A DNA stretch of 64,000 nt from DASUNQ01 sp044866775 (lineage in GTDB: Bacteria; Acidobacteriota; Thermoanaerobaculia; Multivoradales; UBA5704), in the NCBI GenBank assembly GCA_044866775.1, contig JBIOUG010000080.1, positions 13,082-77,081 of the forward strand, given 5' to 3'. The translations under genes and the position numbers were made by a program. Positions 61,047-64,000 of the stretch are shown here, piece by piece. The notes under the pieces are model-generated. The model saw only the letters and a list, made by a program, of their open reading frames with translations, was not told the DNA's origin and made no database searches. Every line of letters begins with the position of its first letter. The first letter of the stretch is position 1.

Positions 61047-61958
61047 ATGAAGATCCTGTGGAAATCGTTGGCTGCCGTCCTCTTCCTGGCCCTCGCCGTG
61101 TGGGCTATCCGCAGCGACTACGAGGAGTCCCGGGGCGTCGCCGCGGCGCCGCTCGCGGCCGCTGCCGCGCCTCCCGCCGGCGACCCGTCGTGGCGGCGGA
61201 CGCCGCTCTGGGACGACGGCCGCGCCGAGTTCTGCGCCTACGAGGTCACCTGGGCTCGCTACGGCCACCACTACCCTGGCCGGGCTCTCCTGGTCCTGGT
61301 CAAGGAGCCGTGGGCGCCGGACCTGGAGGTGAAGGCCGACGAGCCCCGGCCCGACGGCTTCGACGTCCTCAAGCTCAACCACGTGCGCGACGTGCCGACC
61401 GGGATCTATACCTATCACCAGATGGCGAGCGTCTACCTGCGCCGCGACTCGGGCGCGCTGCGGAAACTGGCCGCCACGAGCTCGGAGGCCTGCGGCGTCG
61501 CGACCGCCGAGGTGATGCGCGGGCGGCTCGCCACGCATTCGTACTTCGACGGCCAGGGGGAGCGCTCGCAGCCCTACCCGGCGGATGCCCTGCCGCAGGA
61601 CGGCCTGCCGGCCCAGCTCCGCGACTACGTGGCCGGTCCGGCGCCGGCGGCGCTCACGGTCTTTCCATCGCTCATGTTCGGGCGCTTCGCCGACTTGCGC
61701 CCGGCCAGCTACCGGCTCGCGCGGCGGGAGGCGGGGGAGGTCGAGGTGCCGGCCGGAAGCTTCCAGGGAGTCGAGCTGCGGCTGGCGAGCGGCGACCGCT
61801 TCCTCGCCTACACCTTCGAGCAGGCGCCCCCGCACCGCCTGCTGCGCTTCGCCGACGACGAAGGCACCACCTACCGGCTCGCCAAGTGCGACCGCATCCC
61901 CTACTGGGAGATGCACGACCCGGGCGGGGAGGCCTGGCTGCCGGCGACGGTCAGGTAA
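61047..61958 (+). CDS. Hypothetical exported protein
   Basis: 303 residues, no family recognised with confidence. Single N-terminal hydrophobic segment (ILWKSLAAVLFLALAVWAI), so anchored or exported. The body is beta-rich: DGRAEFCAYEVTWARYGHHY, VLKLNHVRDVPTGIYTYHQM, SVYLRRDSGALRKLAATSSE and GEVEVPAGSFQGVELRLASG, with the general layout of DUF3108-like periplasmic proteins. A TATACT sequence at 60992-60997 may be its -10 element. ATG 61047 chosen because the hydrophobic segment follows directly. Confidence 0.78.
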   Translation: MKILWKSLAAVLFLALAVWAIRSDYEESRGVAAAPLAAAAAPPAGDPSWRRTPLWDDGRAEFCAYEVTWARYGHHYPGRALLVLVKEPWAPDLEVKADEPRPDGFDVLKLNHVRDVPTGIYTYHQMASVYLRRDSGALRKLAATSSEACGVATAEVMRGRLATHSYFDGQGERSQPYPADALPQDGLPAQLRDYVAGPAPAALTVFPSLMFGRFADLRPASYRLARREAGEVEVPAGSFQGVELRLASGDRFLAYTFEQAPPHRLLRFADDEGTTYRLAKCDRIPYWEMHDPGGEAWLPATVR

Positions 61959-61972
61959 TCGGTCCGGCGTCC

Positions 61973-62002
61973 GTAGCGCCCGGCCTCCGTGCCGGGCGTT
62001 TT
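61973..62002 (+). repeat. Dispersed 30-bp hairpin repeat, copy 4
   Basis: GTAGCGCCCGG and CCGGGCGTTTT around CCTCCGTG. Fills the gap between convergent genes at 61958 and 62003, ending one base before the aminotransferase stop. Looks like a working terminator for the plus-strand gene. Confidence 0.78.
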
Positions 62003-63229
62003 CTAGATCGTCGTCAGCACCTTCTCGAGCCGCTCAACCGCCCAGTCGACCTCGTCGCGCTTGATGACCAGCGCCGGGGCGATGCGGATGACGTGCTCGT
62101 GCGTCTCCTTGCACAGCAGCCCCTCGCGCTGCAGCGCCTCGCAGAAGCGCCGCGCGCCGCCGGCCTCCGGGAGCAGCTCGATGCCGATCCACAGCCCGCG
62201 CCCGCGCACCTCCTTGACGTGGCGGGAGCGGATCGCGCGCAAGCGCTCGAGGAAGTAGGGCCCAAGCTCGGCCGAGTTCTCGACCAGCCGCTCCTCGACC
62301 AGCACCCGCAGCGCGGCGCGGGCGACGGCGGCGGCCAGCGGGTTGCCGCCGAAGGTCGAGCCGTGGTCGCCCGGCTTGAAGACCCCCATCACCTCGTCGT
62401 CGGCGAGGATCGCCGACACCGGGTAGGCGCCGCCCGCCAGGGCCTTGCCCACGATCACGACGTCGGGCCGGATCCCCTCGTGCTCGAAGGCGAAGAGCCG
62501 GCCGGTACGGCCGAGGCCGGACTGGATCTCGTCGGCGACGAGCAGCGCCCGGTGCTCGCGGGTGATCTCGCGCAGCCGGCGCAGGAAGCCGTCCGGCGGG
62601 ATGACAATCCCCGCTTCCCCCTGGATCGGCTCGACCAGGACCGCGGCGACGTTCGAGTGCATGGCGGCCGCCACCGCGTCGGCGTCGCCGTAGGGGAGAA
62701 CCCGGAAGCCCGGGGTGAAGGGGCCGAACCCCGAGCGGTACTGCTCCTCGGTCGAGAAGCTGATGATGGTCGTCGTGCGGCCGTGGAAGTTGTTCTCGAA
62801 AGCGAGAATCTCGGCCTGCCCGTCCGGCACCCCCTTGACGGTGTAGGCCCACTTGCGCGCCGCCTTGATCGCCGTCTCGACGGCCTCGGCGCCGCTGTTC
62901 ATGGGCAGCGCCTTGGCGTAGCCGGCCAGCTCGCAGAGCTCCTTGTAGAAGGGGCCGAGCTGGTCGTTACGGAAGGCGCGCGAGGTGAGCGTCACCCGCC
63001 GCGCCTGCTCGGTGAGCGCCGCCACGACTTTGGGGTGGCAGTGCCCCTGGTTGACGGCGGAGTAGGCGGCGAGGAAGTCGAGGTACCGGTTGCCCTCGAC
63101 GTCCCAGACCCACACCCCCTCCGCCCGCGCCACGACGACGTCCAGGGGGTGGTAGTTGTGGGCCCCATAGCGCTCCTCGAGCGCGATCAGATCCTGGGCC
63201 GTGGTGGCGTCCAACGTGGCGGTGCTCAT
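62003..63229 (-). CDS. rocD: Ornithine--oxo-acid aminotransferase
   Basis: 408 residues, class III PLP enzyme converting ornithine to glutamate semialdehyde in arginine/proline metabolism. Signature stretch YGAHNYHPLDVVVARAEGVW, YLDFLAAYSAVNQGHCHPKV (with Tyr-Ser-Ala-Val as in ornithine transaminases), MNSGAEAVETAIKAARKWAY, FHGRTTTIISFS, LLVADEIQSGLGRTG, and the PLP lysine in VIVGKALAGGAYPVSAIL. ATG 63229 has a GGAGG site; the longer frame is unlikely. Not linked to other arginine genes here. Confidence 0.94.
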   Translation of the reverse strand: MSTATLDATTAQDLIALEERYGAHNYHPLDVVVARAEGVWVWDVEGNRYLDFLAAYSAVNQGHCHPKVVAALTEQARRVTLTSRAFRNDQLGPFYKELCELAGYAKALPMNSGAEAVETAIKAARKWAYTVKGVPDGQAEILAFENNFHGRTTTIISFSTEEQYRSGFGPFTPGFRVLPYGDADAVAAAMHSNVAAVLVEPIQGEAGIVIPPDGFLRRLREITREHRALLVADEIQSGLGRTGRLFAFEHEGIRPDVVIVGKALAGGAYPVSAILADDEVMGVFKPGDHGSTFGGNPLAAAVARAALRVLVEERLVENSAELGPYFLERLRAIRSRHVKEVRGRGLWIGIELLPEAGGARRFCEALQREGLLCKETHEHVIRIAPALVIKRDEVDWAVERLEKVLTTI

Positions 63230-63470
63230 CGTCCCTCCGGGCTGGGAAGCGTCCAAAGCGGCTTTGTACCACACGGCTCCGGCAGGCTGCCACGACGGAG
63301 CAACTGACTGTGGACCCGTGGCGGGCGTGCCTGGCTGGTGCCTGGGACGGCGAAAAGTTTCCTCCATCGATGTCACATTTGCTGGACATGGACAACACTT
63401 CCTTAGGAAGGGCATGCCGTTGCCGCACTCCTGCGGCCCGGTGATTTGCCCTCATGAAGGGAGTGGAACC

Positions 63471-63794
63471 ATGGCACAGCGATGGAGCCAAGCGCCGATC
63501 GTGGTGGCGCTGCTGTGTGCTCTCGTGCTGTTCCCGATGGCGGCGTCGGCCTCGTGGGACGGTGACCCTGAGCTCGCAGAGCCCATCACGCTCGGTCCTG
63601 CGCGTCCGGGCGCCCCGGTGCGCATCTGGATGACGGAGATCCTGGATAGGGTCTGGCGGGGCGTGGTGGCTGTCTGGGAGCAGGAAGGGGTCATCTCGGA
63701 TCCGAACGGTGCGCCCCTACCGCCTAGCGGCGACCCCGCCCCCGCTCCGGGTACCCAGGGAGACGCGGGCGTGATCTCGGACCCGAACGGCTAG
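63471..63794 (+). CDS. Small exported protein with repeated heptapeptide
   Basis: 107 residues. Signal peptide (APIVVALLCALVLFPMAASA), a short amphipathic segment (VRIWMTEILDRVWRGVVAVW), then a Pro-rich tail in which GVISDPNG occurs twice, the second at the C-terminus. No family known. ATG 63471 follows AAGGGAG; an in-frame ATG at 63414 also has a possible site but would put 19 residues before the signal peptide. Confidence 0.68.
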   Translation: MAQRWSQAPIVVALLCALVLFPMAASASWDGDPELAEPITLGPARPGAPVRIWMTEILDRVWRGVVAVWEQEGVISDPNGAPLPPSGDPAPAPGTQGDAGVISDPNG

Positions 63795-63934
63795 TTCCGT
63801 AAACCGGGAACTGCGCTCGCTATTCGCTCAAGCTGTCCCGAAATCGCCGACTCCGGAAACTGATGCTCTAGATGCACATCGTGTGACGGCGCCAAGTCAG
63901 GGATTGCGGACTTTGTTGCCGCCGGGAGGACCGA

Positions 63935-64000
63935 GTGAGGGAAGAGCATCCGTCGCTGGAGACCTTGGCGAGCTGGCTCTCCGGCGACCAGCCGCACCAA
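63935..64000 (+). CDS. Start of an unknown gene (3' partial), possible zinc-finger anti-sigma type
   Basis: GTG at 63935 with a GGGAGGA site 4-10 bases upstream, open to the window edge: REEHPSLETLASWLSGDQPH. The opening resembles the N-terminal helix of putative zinc-finger/anti-sigma-like proteins common in this group (HPS..TL..WL.G..), but the Cys/His motif would lie beyond the window. Confidence 0.5.
   Translation, partial: MREEHPSLETLASWLSGDQPHQ

Overview
High-G+C bacterial chromosome. The gene content fits an Acidobacteriota-like lineage, possibly Thermoanaerobaculia. This is inferred from a VWFA-related secreted protein of the acidobacterial type, CBM9-DUF5916 outer-membrane proteins, fatty-acid oxidation genes, a PilT motor and a Wsp-like chemosensory cluster. 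No rRNA or phylogenetic marker is present to settle it. The only RNA gene seen is tRNA-Pro(CGG) at 16017-16093.

Layout. 1-4985: housekeeping genes (PrmA, RsmE, branched-chain aminotransferase, PilT, a geranylgeranyl-reductase-like flavoprotein). 4986-10600: accessory stretch with a DUF433/DUF5615 toxin-antitoxin pair, a degraded copy of the end of the upstream flavoprotein gene, two lower-G+C unknown genes, a dynamin-like GTPase and a decayed secreted-protein gene. 10614-15908: a VWA protein, then FadJ and a long-chain acyl-CoA synthetase, all on the minus strand. 16017-21516: tRNA-Pro, an OmpR-type two-component system, two divergent DUF4386 membrane proteins around a repeated operator-like sequence, an esterase, pieces of dead signalling genes and a receiver-only regulator.

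21552-34223: an M20 peptidase, an STAS-like protein, then a co-directional chemosensory operon: MCP, CheW, a small CheW-like protein, a second MCP, a CheA-receiver hybrid, CheB, a receiver-GGDEF diguanylate cyclase and CheR-TPR. The parts list matches the Wsp surface-sensing system, so the likely output is cyclic-di-GMP. Both MCPs carry an apparent Cache-like sensor at the C-terminus, after the signalling domain, which is unusual. 34353-37958 encodes a roughly 1200-residue protein that joins glycosyltransferase-like domains to a methyltransferase.

37959-40690 is a gene graveyard: a broken VapC, a broken ATPase/DUF4276 pair, a duplicated hemerythrin tail and a nested 85-bp repeat. 40687-63794 returns to mostly intact single genes: a P1B-5-type metal ATPase with hemerythrin tail, an M1 peptidase, a propeller protein, a DJ-1 protein, a Nudix-MBL fusion, a DUF5916 protein, bactofilin, OsmC, glucose-6-phosphate isomerase with glucokinase, and ornithine aminotransferase. 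A 30-bp hairpin repeat (GTAGCGCCCGG...CCGGGCGTTTT) occurs four times between genes.
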